A DNA stretch of 64,000 bases, from NCBI RefSeq assembly GCF_963169125.1, contig NC_084797.1:92351868-92415867 (forward strand), given 5' to 3'. Under the pieces are notes generated by a model, which did no database searches, had not been told where the DNA came from, and saw only the letters and a list, made by a program, of their open reading frames with translations. Below are positions 23,083 to 34,068 of this stretch, in pieces (position 1 is the first letter of the stretch; every line of letters starts with the position of its first letter). This stretch comes from Humulus lupulus (taxonomy: Eukaryota; Streptophyta; Magnoliopsida; Rosales; Cannabaceae). Both the position numbers and the translations under genes were made by a program.

Positions 23083-23839
23083 TGTAACACCCTACTAATC
23101 TAGGATCGTTACACTGTGTATTTAAAATAGTGCTTAACTCGTTAAGTAAGTCATTTGTACTCAAAAGTGTAATTAAAATTAATTAAGGGTTCAATTGATA
23201 CAATTTTGGTCAAAAGATATAAAATTTCATTTAAAACTTAAAATATTTACAAGGGATCCCAAAAGAGTTAATTACAACTTAATTATAAACAAAGTTTACA
23301 AAATAGTCGACCTAAGCGACAAAATTGGACTCATATCCTAAGTCCCTCAAAATAACTTGATCATGGTTGCCAAGCAGGCTGAACATGTAGGCGCTGCCCT
23401 AAAGCCCTCCAACTCATGGCTGGGCGACCTTTCCTTTGCGTTTACCTGCACCATGAAGCACTGTGAGCCAAGGCCCAGCAAAAAAACCACAATGACACTA
23501 CAATTAACCAATTAAACATGAATAGCTAACAACATGCTTCCACAAGTAATAAACAACTCATTTTAGTTCATTAATAGAGTACACGACTAGTGCTGAGAAA
23601 GTGTGTACAACACTCCACAGTGGTCTCGCACCATCATGACCTACATTCCGCATGTATTGCCGAATATTGCCTATGCTGATCAAACAAGATAATCACAATG
23701 CATTCAGATGCAATAGTAATAATAGGAAAGATGCACAACTCTAACAATGTGCACAACACAGTTTTAACTATTTTCAGATAATAGGGCCAAAGCCCAACAC
23801 AAGGTGCACTGTGCCAGTTTTCTTACCTTGGTCCAACGC

Positions 23840-26125
23840 TGTAACACCCTACTTCCTTAGAGCTGTTACTAAGTGAGTTTAAAACATGCCATTAGCTCGC
23901 TAATCGAGGTTTTAGGTTAAAAGTGTAACTAAATTGAGACAAAATTTGTTTAAAGACATTGAATATAAAATATTTGGTTATTCATTAAGAACATAAAGAG
24001 TTAAACATTTGGGATCCCAAAATACTGTTTAGAAAATACTTTACATCTCAAAATACATTTAAGGTCGACTTAGGTGACAAAACAATTATTACAATACATT
24101 TTCCCAAAATAACCCTGGCCGTGGCAGCCAGGTAGGCCGAACATGTACCCGTCACCCCACGCTCTCCATACTCATGGTTGGTCGACCTTTCCCTTGCCCT
24201 TACTTGCACCATAAGCACCCGTGAGCTGAAGCCTAGCAAGAAAACTCAACACAAAACAGATAACATACACATATCTATCAACAACATATAACAGAGTAGC
24301 CAACATGCTAAACACATAGCGACCACGTCATCCCAGGCACTTTACCAGGCCTTAGGTTCATGGTCTTCATTGAGAGGATGACTCCAGCATCCTAGGAGGG
24401 TCTCGCCCTAACAGCTTGCACTCCACGTGCTCAATTCCGTTCCTGACCCCTTGTCGTACTTGGCTTTGCACTCCGCGTGCTCAACGCCGTTCCCGGTCCC
24501 TTGTCGTACTCGGCTTACAGCCGTTCTTGACCTTTTCCGTTTCCGGCCTTTGCCGTTCATTCACAAATATGCACTACATATCATAATATCAACAAATATT
24601 TAAACATGTACTAAACATAAACAATAGGGCTACCCCCTGCAATTCAGTCACATAGGGCCATGCCCTGCAATACAAACAATAGGGCCATGCCCTGCTCTAC
24701 GGGTACAACAATTTTCTTACCTTTTGAAGTGCTAACAGTTAGGTAAGCAATCACGACCTCCGAGATCGATCCTCTCCTGAGTCCTAGCGGTAACCTAGTC
24801 ATACACCACAAGTAACTTTCTCATCACTACTCAATTTTATAATTGAACCCTGGAACCAATACCTGCTCTCGGGACCTCCCATTTCCCCACATGGGGTGGT
24901 GAAATCATCCCCCGAGCCCCCTGAGCCTAAGCCCTAAAAACAAAAATTTAAGGGCTCTGAAAATGGCCTAGCACCGCGGCACAACCTTACAGGCGTCGCA
25001 ACACACAACAGGGCTCCTTGTCCTGAATCATCCCGGTGCCGTGACCTGGAAGAACAACGCCATGACGCTCCTACGCAAACCCAGAAAATTGGATTTTTCC
25101 ACCATTTTTCCCCAAGACAAAACTCACCCATGTCATGACCCAAGTGCACCTAAGTCCCAAAGGGTCCCAAAACCCCAAATAACACCACATATACAACATA
25201 TATGCATCAAAACCCAATCCAAACTCATACCTAAACTCAATTTCAATCAATGGTTTAAAATTCAATGGAAACTTAAACCAAACCAGAAACTTTTCAAAAC
25301 TTGAAGGAATCCTTACCTTTAGATCAGATTTTGACCCTATGCTACCTCCAATGCTACTCCAAGCGTCAATCCTCAAGCTTAAGTTCCTCAAAACTTATCC
25401 CAAAACCCAAATTCAGAAATCACAAAAAATATCCAAAACTCTCAAGAACATCAAGCAATACTCAAAACCATAAAATGAAGCTCTTACCTCTTCTTGGATT
25501 TCAAATTTCCTAAGGCTTGGTAGCTGTTAATCCTCCTCTACAGCTTGATTCTACTCCCAATTCCTCAAAATCCAGCTGCCTAGTCTTGAGCTCTCCTTTC
25601 CTTCTTGAAAACTTGAACCAAATGACCAAAGATCTCTAGAGAAGCCTAGAACGTGAAGGCTAACTTCAGCTGTGGTTTATTTAGTTTAGAGCCTAAATAA
25701 AAATTCTACCCCTCCTTCTAACTCACTTATTTATTAAACCTCAAGGGCAGCCTAGTCCTTTCACTCTTTGCAAAAATACCACCTTTTACTTATTATTTTA
25801 GTAACAACACTAATTCTCAGGTTACTAGTAGTTACCGGTTTCACAACTAAACGCCAATTTCGTGACTCTCTGCTAACACTGCTGGACAGGATCTCCTCAT
25901 GCCGAAAACACCGCACAAAGCGCCAAAATCATACCCTCAACGGGTTCAAATTACAAATATGCCCCTAATAACCAAATGGGCCCACATGCATATTTAATTC
26001 ACCTAAACATGAGTTTATAATCACATAAGCATCGAATTCACATATTAACGTAATTAAATCAATTATTTCCCTCCCGACATGCTAATTAAGGCCCTAAGCC
26101 TTATTAGCAAATTTGGGATGCTACA
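23840..26125 (-). mobile_element. X2: solo chromovirus LTR inside X1 (2286 bp)
   Basis: It starts TGTAACACCC and ends GATGCTACA, flanked by a perfect AACGC duplication (23835-23839 and 26126-26130). GGGATCCC lies at 24011-24018. A tandem duplication of about 60 bp around 24415-24530 repeats a GCACTCC.CGTGCTCAA word; the first copy contains CACGTG. GC words of the type CACCGCGGCAC lie near 24970-25050. Confidence 0.92.
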
Positions 26126-26317
26126 AACGCAATGAATAAGGACGCCCTCGAGTGCGATCCTCTCACAAGCCCCTCATAAATCCTAGTCACAACAATAAAG
26201 TTTAGGATTAGTTTCTCTCAAACTAAAACCCAGTACAATGCTTATATCAACTTTATTATGCCCCAAGTATTCCTTAAGCATGCCCCAAAATGTCCTAAGA
26301 ACCTTAGCCTTCAATCT

Positions 26318-26796
26318 TGTAATGTCCTCCTAATCCAGGGCCATTACACTGTGTAGTTTAAATAGTACTTAACTCGCTGAACGAGTCATTTGAGTTTAAA
26401 TTGTGTAATTAAAACTAACCACAAGTTCAGGTACTAAAAATTTTGGTCAAAAGTCAACCATTTCATTAAAATAATTCGACTATAGTACATGGGATCCCAA
26501 AATCGTTTAAAAATGGTTAAAAACCCCAAATTTGTATATTGAAACCGACCTAGGCGTCAAAATCAGGGTCCAACCCTACTTCCAACTGATAACCTCGGTC
26601 GTGGCGGACGAGCAGGCCACATATGTACACTCCACCCTTGAAGCTCTCCATTTCATCGCTGGTCCAACCTTTCCTTTCCTTTACCTGCACCATTTAGCAC
26701 CCGTGAGCTGAGGCTCAGCAAGAAAACATAATCATGCTTATAAGTAGTACATTATCATATCTCAGACTCATAATTAACATGCCTAGTAGTAATAAC
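26318..26796 (-). repeat. X3 3' LTR remnant (distal 479 bp)
   Basis: It matches 28424-28907 of the X3 5' LTR, including GGGATCCC at 26491-26498 and the GGTGCAGGTAAAGG block, and stops matching after CTAGTAGTAATAAC. Confidence 0.88.
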
Positions 26797-27650
26797 TTTG
26801 GCAACCTACTGTATGCTCAGTGGCTTCCTATCTGGCCCTGAAGCTGAAAATGTATCCGGAGTCCTTGTATTTTGGTCACTAGGGCCTCTGACACTACAAA
26901 AGGCTACAAATGGAGGTCCCGACCTCCTAAAATCCATTTTGGTCGTACTCTCGTGCCATATCTTGTTCTCTGCACTCTCAGCTGTGAGCGCCCTCTCAAC
27001 AACTTATGCGTAAGTAATGATATGAATATCATGGGCTATCATAGACTGTAGCCTCTGGAGAAACCTCTCCGCTCTGGTCCAATCAGTGGGCACCAGATCC
27101 CTGACAAATTTTTCCAATCTGTCAAATGTCAAAGCATAATCGGTCACTGTCATGTTACCCTGAAGTAACTTGCTGAACTCTTCAGCCTTCGTAGCTTTGA
27201 CTGCGTCATTTTAGTATTTCTCGTTGAACAAAGTTCTCAATTCTTCCCATTCCATAGTTTTTACCGCCCTGGTCTGGGATACCACCTCCCACCATATTCG
27301 GGCATCCTCCCGAAACATGTAAGTGGCGCAGACCACTCTCTCATTACCACCTACCCTCGTGAAGTCTAGAATGGTGGTTATCATAGCCATCTACTGTTCA
27401 TTCTTCAGTGGGTCTAAGCGACCCTAAAAAACTGAAGGGTGTTGTTTCCTGAACCTCCCATATAGGGGTTCCCATCTATCTCCCCCTGCGTGGGGCTATA
27501 CTGTCGCTGGTACCCCTGGCTATATCACTGCTGGTACTGCGGGTGGTAGGTTCCCTGTTTGAACCTGATGCTGCCTCAATAGGCGGATCTCATCCTCCTA
27601 CCTCTGCAACCTAGATTGCATATCAGCAAGCAACCGCTACCAGTTCTCTA
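26797..27650 (-). pseudogene. gag: gag of X3
   Basis: The minus strand matches the gag of chromovirus A through EDARIWWEVVSQTR (about 27264-27308), a LRTLFNEKY-like stretch and a DYALTFDRLEKFV-type segment, and an N-terminal Gln-rich region. The frame has scattered stops, for example in the segment near 27210. The C-terminal zinc knuckle is not seen and was probably removed by the deletion at 26796/26797. It is useful for comparison because it keeps Trp and Gln codons where element A has stops. Confidence 0.8.
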
Positions 27651-28405
27651 GAGCGGGTGGTGGGGCCTGGCCCTGTTCATTCTCTTCCCTGACCTGTATC
27701 TCTTGGCCAGCCAACCTCTCTGATCTTCAAGGAAACATACTGACAATTGGCTCACTTCGTAGTGATCAATTCGGCCATTAGGTAAGTGATAACTATACCT
27801 CTTGTTACTTAACAGTCCAAGACCGAACAAACAAACATATGCATTGCTAATAAGCATGCCAACACATAATATATCCAACCATGGTGCTAATAAGCACTTC
27901 CTGATATTCATCAACAAATAGCAATGCTAATAAGAATTTCTGGCATTCATAAGCGATAACGATACAAATGAGCATGTTTAAGCATTTTTTTACATATATA
28001 GCAATGCTACTAAACACATTCCTTAATCCATGCCAGTATTAACAGTGATAATAAGCATTTCCTAGCCTATACGCAATGTGAGACGCTAATAAGCAGTTCA
28101 ATAACTTTCACATACAACAATCATGCTAATAAGCAAGTCAGTTTATGTTCATGCTCAATCAAGGTGCTAATAAGCACATTCTTCTCAGCATTCATAACAG
28201 TAATAATGCTAATAAGCACATCCCTTATCATACACACAACACTCAAGGGCCAGGCCTTATTAGTATAACTCATGCTTCCTAATCAAGCATGTAAATTAGG
28301 CAGGTAAACATGAACTAACATAAATAGTTACCGAACCCTGAGTCGAGCTTATCTTTAGAAGAGAGTGTACATGCCCAGCCAATCTTTAGGAACCAATAAA
28401 CCTAA
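27651..28405 (-). repeat. X3 leader with dispersed GCTAATAAGCA repeats
   Basis: The word GCTAATAAGCA, or a one-base variant, recurs about ten times between 27840 and 28225 at irregular spacing of 30-60 bp. It contains the spaced palindrome TGCT-AATA-AGCA. There is no coding frame. Confidence 0.85.
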
Positions 28406-28423
28406 ACCGCTCTAGTAGCAAGT
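28406..28423 (-). promoter_or_regulatory. Decayed primer-binding site of X3
   Basis: The minus strand reads TTGCTACTAGAGC next to the LTR. The family form is TTGGTATCAGAGC. Confidence 0.7.
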
Positions 28424-31316
28424 TGTAACATCCTCCTAATCCAGGACTGTTACACAATGTAGATTAAATAATGCTTAACTCGTTAAACAAGTCATTTAAG
28501 TTTAAATCGTGTAATTAAAACTAACCACAAGTTCAGGTACTATAAATTTTTGGTCAAAAGTCAACCATTTCATTAAAAGAGTTCGACTATAGTACATGGG
28601 ATCCCAACATCGTTTAAAACAGTTACAAACCCCAAATTTGTATACAGAAATTGGCTTAAGTGGCAAAATCAGGGTCCAACCCTAGTTCCAACTGATAACC
28701 TCGGCCGTGGTAGATGAGCAGGCCACATATGTACACTCTGCCCCCAAAGCTCTCCAACTCATGGCTGGTCCAACCTTTCATTTCCTTTACCTGCACCATT
28801 TAGCACTCGTGAGTCGAGGCTCAACAAGAAAACATAATCATGCTTATAAGCAGTACATTATCATATCACAGTCTCATAATTAACATGCCTAGTAGTAATA
28901 ACCCTACTCATGCATGCAATTAACCCAGTTGAGTGGCTATAGAGTCACACAAGGGCCTATTTCCCATCTTTCATACAATCGGCCTTAGAGCTAGCCAAGA
29001 GGGTCTGATGCTAAACATTTTAGACAATCCTAGGGGCGTTCAAGCGCATATCTCGCTTCTGGGTTGACTTAACCCTACCGGCCAACGTTTAGCACGTTAC
29101 TGCCGCCCTCAGCTCCTGAGTCGAGCCTTTAAACCCCCGACTTCTAAGCCGAGTCCACTAACCTTCGACTGATAAGTAAAGTCCTTTAAAGTTCATATGA
29201 TAAGCTGAGCCTTTTAACTCTCGACTGACAAGTCGAGTTCCTTACCTTCGACCGATAAGTCGAATCTGTGGTCTTTGACTAATAAGTCGAGTTCGTAACC
29301 TTATTTTTTTAAGTTGAGTCTTTTAACCTTCGACTGATAAGTTAAGTCTATGATCTTCGACTGATAAGTTGAGTTCATAACCTTCGACTGATAAGTCGAG
29401 TTTGTGATCTTCGACTGATAAGTTGAGTCCTTTAACCTTTGACTGATAAGTCGAGTCTATAATTTTTGACTAATAAGTCGAGTCTTTTAACCTTTGACTA
29501 ATAAGTCGAGTCTGTGGTTTTTGACTAATAAGTCGAGTCTATGGTCTTCGACTAATAAATCGAGTCTGTAATCTACTACTAATAAGTCTAGTCTTTTAAG
29601 CTTCGATTGATAAGTCGAGTCTGTGATCTTCGATTGAAAAGTCGAGTCTGTGATCTTTGATTGATAAGTCGAATCCTTTAACTTTCGACTGATAAGTCGA
29701 GTTTGTGATCTTCGAATGATAAGTCGAGTCCTTTAACCTTCGACTGATAAGTTGAGTCTGTGGTCTTCGACTAATAAGTCGATTCCTTTAACCTTCGACT
29801 GATAAGTCGAGTCTGTAATCTTTGACTGATACGTCGAGTCTTTTAACCTTCGACTGATAAGTCAAGTCTGGGGTCTTTTAGAACCTATTATACCCTTGAC
29901 TATTAAGCCAAGCCCTTCATCTGATAACATAGATAAATCTTCAGCTTATAAGCTGAACTTCCTTAATCAGATATACAGATCAACAACCATTACATAACAT
30001 AGATAAACACAACACATTCAATATGTTTAATAAAACATTCTCAACATAACATTAATTATGTATTATAATTGGGACGAGCTCTAAACGCAGGCTGGGTGCA
30101 GTTTTCTTACCTTAGGTCCAAGTGCAAGGTATATTAAGAACGACCCTTGAGCACGATCCCGGTTCCGAGCCCCTAGCGATAATCTAGTCACAACCAATTA
30201 TAGAATCCTGTCAGAAACAAGTAAATAAAGGCTTTTGGACCGAGTCCTAGCCTCTGGGACATCGAATCCTACTAATCCGGGTAGTAGGATTGATCCCGAG
30301 ATCTTAGGGTTGAGTTCCCGCACTCAAAACCTCCCAAGTCCCAAAATACTTTTAAGTGCCATGACCCCAAGCATATGAGCCACAACCCGCCCAAGTTAGA
30401 GGCCCCAACCTCCCTTCTCACTAAACACACGCTGTGGCGTGACCTCGGATCAGAACCCTTCCCTAGCCCCTGGTTTCAAGAGGGCCGCGACACCCCAAGA
30501 GCAGGTCCGCGACTCAACCTTACGAACCCATAATCCTCTGGTTTTTCTTCAGCCAAAATCAACCACAAACCACCCCAAATCAATCTAGAACCACGATTCA
30601 ATCCCAGAAAAGATTCAACACATTACTAACATCAAAACCCAACTTATCTCACTCAAAACTCTAATCCAATACCTTTAACTTCAAGTTCAAGAACACTATA
30701 AAAACAAAGCAGAATTAAGTTAAAACAAGAATTGAAGCTTACCTCAGCTGTGATTATGTCCTCCTATCTGCAACTATTCAAGCCCCAAAGTCAAGCCTTC
30801 ATTTCCTAAGCTTTCAACCAACAATTCTCCTTAATTCTCAAGAAATCCTCAAGTAATTCACTTAGAAAAAACTGAGAGAGAAAGAGAGTCGGTTGGTGCT
30901 ATTTCTGAGTGTTTGTTGTGTTTTCTTAAGGCTTAAGTCACTTAAGCAAATCCCAAGGCTCGGGGTACCAAAAATGTCCCCGAGGGAAAAATGGTTGAAA
31001 TTCCTAATATTCCCTCCTAATTTTAGTAACTCCAAATATATCCTCAATTATCTATCCCCGTTACCCGATAACCCAGTAATGCACTAGTTACCCAAAATAC
31101 CCCTTGACTCACCCCGAGTCGGGTATTGAGTCCCGTTGTGACTTTCCCACTAGCTTGCTCCCTAGGATCGTCTCGTGCCGAGTAATCCAAATAAACACAC
31201 ATAATAATGTGGTCTCTCACATATATCATATATAACTCCATAAATCGCCATCCTAGCTCCCTAATCAAGGCCCTAAGCCTTGAAAACAAATCCCCTAGGT
31301 AATTTGGGACATTACA
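28424..31316 (-). repeat. X3 5' LTR (2893 bp) with internal minisatellite
   Basis: It starts TGTAATGTCCC on the minus strand and ends GGATGTTACA. GGGATCCC is at 28598-28605. It is longer than its relatives because of the palindromic minisatellite at about 29105-29880. GCCGCGAC-type words lie at 30355-30510 and a GA-rich run near 30870-30890. Confidence 0.9.
29105..29880. repeat. Palindromic minisatellite, unit about 28 bp
   Basis: Roughly 25-28 imperfect units repeat TCGACT-GATA-AGTCGA followed by TCTGTGATCT or TCCTTTAACCT. The core is a 6-bp inverted repeat around a 4-base spacer; many units have AATA or one mismatch. Similar words begin as early as 29105 and fade after 29870. Confidence 0.93.
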
Positions 31317-32620
31317 AATCCCCTAGGGTTAATCCTCAAAACCCTTGAAAAAAACCCAAAAAACCTAACTGTCAGCGTGGGCCGGTCAGCCACCTAGCCA
31401 AAATGGCCAAGCCTTCCCAAAACTGCAGGCCGGTCAACCGATGCAAGTCAGAGAGCAAAACCTGCAAATTTTTCTGCGATTTCTCTAGCTCCATAACTCA
31501 AATTAAAACAATTCCAACATGTTCTAGGCACAAAATTAAGCCAAAAAATAGTTATATAGTTAACATACAATCTCTAGAACTCAAGTACACCTTCAATTAC
31601 AACTTCTAAACACCAATTTGAGTTTTTAGGGTTCGAAGAACCCATTTCTTCCCCAATTTCAAAACTAAACAAATTTCAGTTTTTTTAATCCGAATTCAAG
31701 TTCTAAACCAAACCCAAATCATGTTTTCAACATTCATAAATCCATTAACATAGCTTAGGGTCACGAATTCTAGAAACAACACTCAAAATCCCCAAAAATC
31801 TTCTAAGAGCAAACAACTAGCTTAAGAGATTAACCCTGAATTTCGAAAATCCTAAGTATGATTGTGGTCTTAACAACTTCTAATCCCACTAATCACTTCA
31901 ATTCTCCAAGAGTTTCCTTTGAATTCAAGATTTTAGCTTAGCTCTAGGTGAACCTTGAGAGATGAAGAAGAGAAGAACCTTGAGAGTATGATTTCACATA
32001 AACCACAAAGACTTGGCTTCAACTCATTAGCCTTTTCTCTAATCTCATGGTCAAAAGACCAATGTGCCCCTCCCATCAATACCATCCTTAATAATCCTCA
32101 AGGGCATCTTAGTCATTTTGCTTAAAACTCTAACTACACTATAATCCTCCATTTATCAAATAATCCATCAAATACAACTATTTCACCAATTTATTTCATT
32201 ATCAATAAATCTTGGAATATTAAAATTCCCAAAATACCCCTCGGCTCGACCCGAGTTGGGCTTTTATCCCTGTTGTGACTTTTCAAATAAAATGCCAGAA
32301 ATGATCCACTCATGACGAATATCATGAATATATCCACTTAATAATGTGGTCTTAAGCACATAGCCCAATAAATCACAAATATACCCTCAACATGTCAAAA
32401 TTACAAAAATACCCCTCTTTAATAAAAGGTCTTTAAACACATTAAATACACATAGTCATGCATAAACAGTCATATAATCATAATACTCATATAATTCACA
32501 TAATCATATATATATATAAATATTCAATTATAATTACATAATTTCACAATAATTCCACTTATGCCCTCCTGTCACACTAACCAAACCACTAAACCTCTTT
32601 GGGGATTTCAGAATGCTACA

Positions 32621-33824
32621 TGCCATTTTTCTATGAATCAGACTTTGATTTTTCTCATATTTGGTCACTTTGCAAAGCTGGCACCACAGTGAAAGAATTT
32701 CATCTTAATACTGGTTTTCTCTTTCATGGGAATCAATTGTGCATTCCCAACACTTCTCTCCATGAGGAGCTTATTAAGGAGCTTCACACTAGTGGCCTCG
32801 CTGCCCATCTTGGTCGTGACAAAACCACTGCTTTGCTGGAAGAGCGCTTCTTTTGGACCCACTTAAAATGATAATCCTCTCGCTTTGTAGAGCGTTGTGG
32901 TATTTATCTCTTCATGTCCCTGAGAATATTTGGGAGGACTTAACCATGGACTTTGTCCTTGGTCTTCCAAAAATTACTCGCCATGTCGATTCCATCTTTG
33001 TGGTTGTTGATCCCTTTGCTAAGATGGCCATTTTCTACCTTGTAAAAAGACAGTTGATGCTAGCTATTTGGCTAAACTTTTCTTGCGTTAAATAGTTTGA
33101 CTTCATGGTGTACCGCGCTTGATTTTGTCTGACCGAGATGTTAAGTTTGTATGTCACTTTTGGCGAGTTCTTTGACAACGACTGGATACCACTCTCAACC
33201 TTAGTAGGGCCCATCACCCTCAAACAGATGGTCAAACAAAGGTTGTCAACAGATCCTTAATTAACATGATTTGTATCATCGCTAGTGAGAAGCCAAAACA
33301 GTGGGATTTAGCACTTTCGAAAGCTGAGTTTGCTTTCAATTGTCTTCCTAGGCATTCCACTGGTCTTTCTCCATTTCAGATTGTGTATACTAAGGTTTCT
33401 AATTTAACTTTTGACTTGGTGGCTCTCCCAAAACTAGCTTCCAAAACTGCCGTTGAACTTGCTGCTGATATTGCCCGAGTCCACCGTGCATCAAGCATCT
33501 TTTGGAAAAGTCTGCTGCCACATATAAAGATGCTGCTGATAAACATCGTCGCATGAAAATGTATGCTGGAGGATATTTTCTCATGGTGCACCTCCATAAG
33601 GAACGCTTCCCCACTTGCACGTACAACACATTGATGCCTAAAAAAATTGGTCCCTGCGCATATTGTACAAGGTGAATGATAATGCATATGTCGTTGAGCT
33701 GCCCTCTGATTTGAAAATTTCCAAAACCTTCAACATTGTTGATTTGTTCACTTTCCACCCTCTTGATGAAGCCCCGTCTACTGCCATAAACTCGGAGTCG
33801 AGTTTTCCATATGGCAGGGAAAAC
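32621..33824 (+). pseudogene. pol: Integrase of element R
   Basis: The frame continues from 23082: FFYESDFDFSHIWSLC, then the zinc end (CIPNTSLHEELIKELH, with [11 protein letters not shown]). A gap or frameshift near 32870 removes part of the zinc region. The core has [14 protein letters not shown] with the first Asp, a DREVKF-like second Asp (about 33135), and HHPQTDGQT where the Glu is replaced by a Lys codon (QTKVVN), so the DDE triad is broken. The C-terminus ends SSFPYGREN, and the TGA stop is formed by the first three bases of the 3' LTR (33825-33827). No chromodomain is evident. Confidence 0.85.
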
Positions 33825-34068
33825 TGATGCATTGTCCTATCCTAGTACCTATGCTCTTTTATATTATTTGCAGCAGATTATTTTATATCTTATTTATTTG
33901 CTTATGCATGTAGTTTTCGTTATTTACCCGAGTTGTCATCTTTTTAATTGTATTTTTTTCGTTTTCTACTGGAACCTTTCTTTAGGTTTTCTTTGTTTAC
34001 TTCCAAAACTGTGTCGTTTGGGTATTTTTTAAATACCTCTCTTTCTAATGAAATCGATGAAGACGAAT
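33825..34068 (+). repeat. 3' LTR of element R, truncated
   Basis: It starts TGATGCATTG and matches the 5' LTR for about 240 bp. It ends where the chromovirus B LTR begins (34069). The remaining 80 bp or so are not found. Confidence 0.88.

Larger units (their letters stand above)
26318..31316 (-). mobile_element. X3: chromovirus deletion derivative (LTR, gag, LTR) inside X1
   Basis: The termini are TGTAATGTCC at 26318 and GGACATTACA ending at 31316, flanked by AATCT (26313-26317) and AATCC (31317-31321), a 5-bp duplication with one mismatch. The minus-strand order is 5' LTR 28424-31316, decayed primer-binding site, leader, gag, then a 3' LTR remnant 26318-26796. Protease to integrase, the polypurine tract and most of the 3' LTR were lost in one deletion whose edge is at 26796/26797. 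Confidence 0.88.
23083..32620 (-). mobile_element. X1: solo LTR of a chromovirus B-type element, itself interrupted twice
   Basis: The boundaries TGTAACACCC at 23083 and GCTACA ending at 32620 are flanked by a perfect 5-bp duplication, TGCCA (23078-23082 and 32621-32625). The LTR sequence occupies 23083-23839, 26126-26317 and 31317-32620, about 2.25 kb in total. Removing X1 and one duplication restores the R reading frame exactly. GGGATCCC lies at 23253-23260, and a GGCCGGTCA word occurs twice at 31380-31430. It resembles the chromovirus B LTR. No internal coding sequence remains, as expected after LTR-LTR recombination. Confidence 0.9.
17767..34068 (+). mobile_element. Element R: short-LTR Reina-like Ty3/Gypsy element, split by nested insertions
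   Basis: The parts are 5' LTR 17767-18092, primer-binding site 18095, gag 18130-18818, gag/protease/RT/RNase H 20902-23082, integrase 32621-33824 and 3' LTR 33825-34068. They are separated by C1 and by X1. The RT style ([29 protein letters not shown]) and the short LTRs fit the Reina-like chromoviruses. No clear chromodomain is seen after integrase, so the clade call is tentative. The 3' LTR is cut at 34068 by chromovirus B. Confidence 0.85.

Noticed and set aside
29105..29880. CRISPR-like array
   Set aside because: Units are contiguous and palindromic with no unique spacers, inside a plant LTR.
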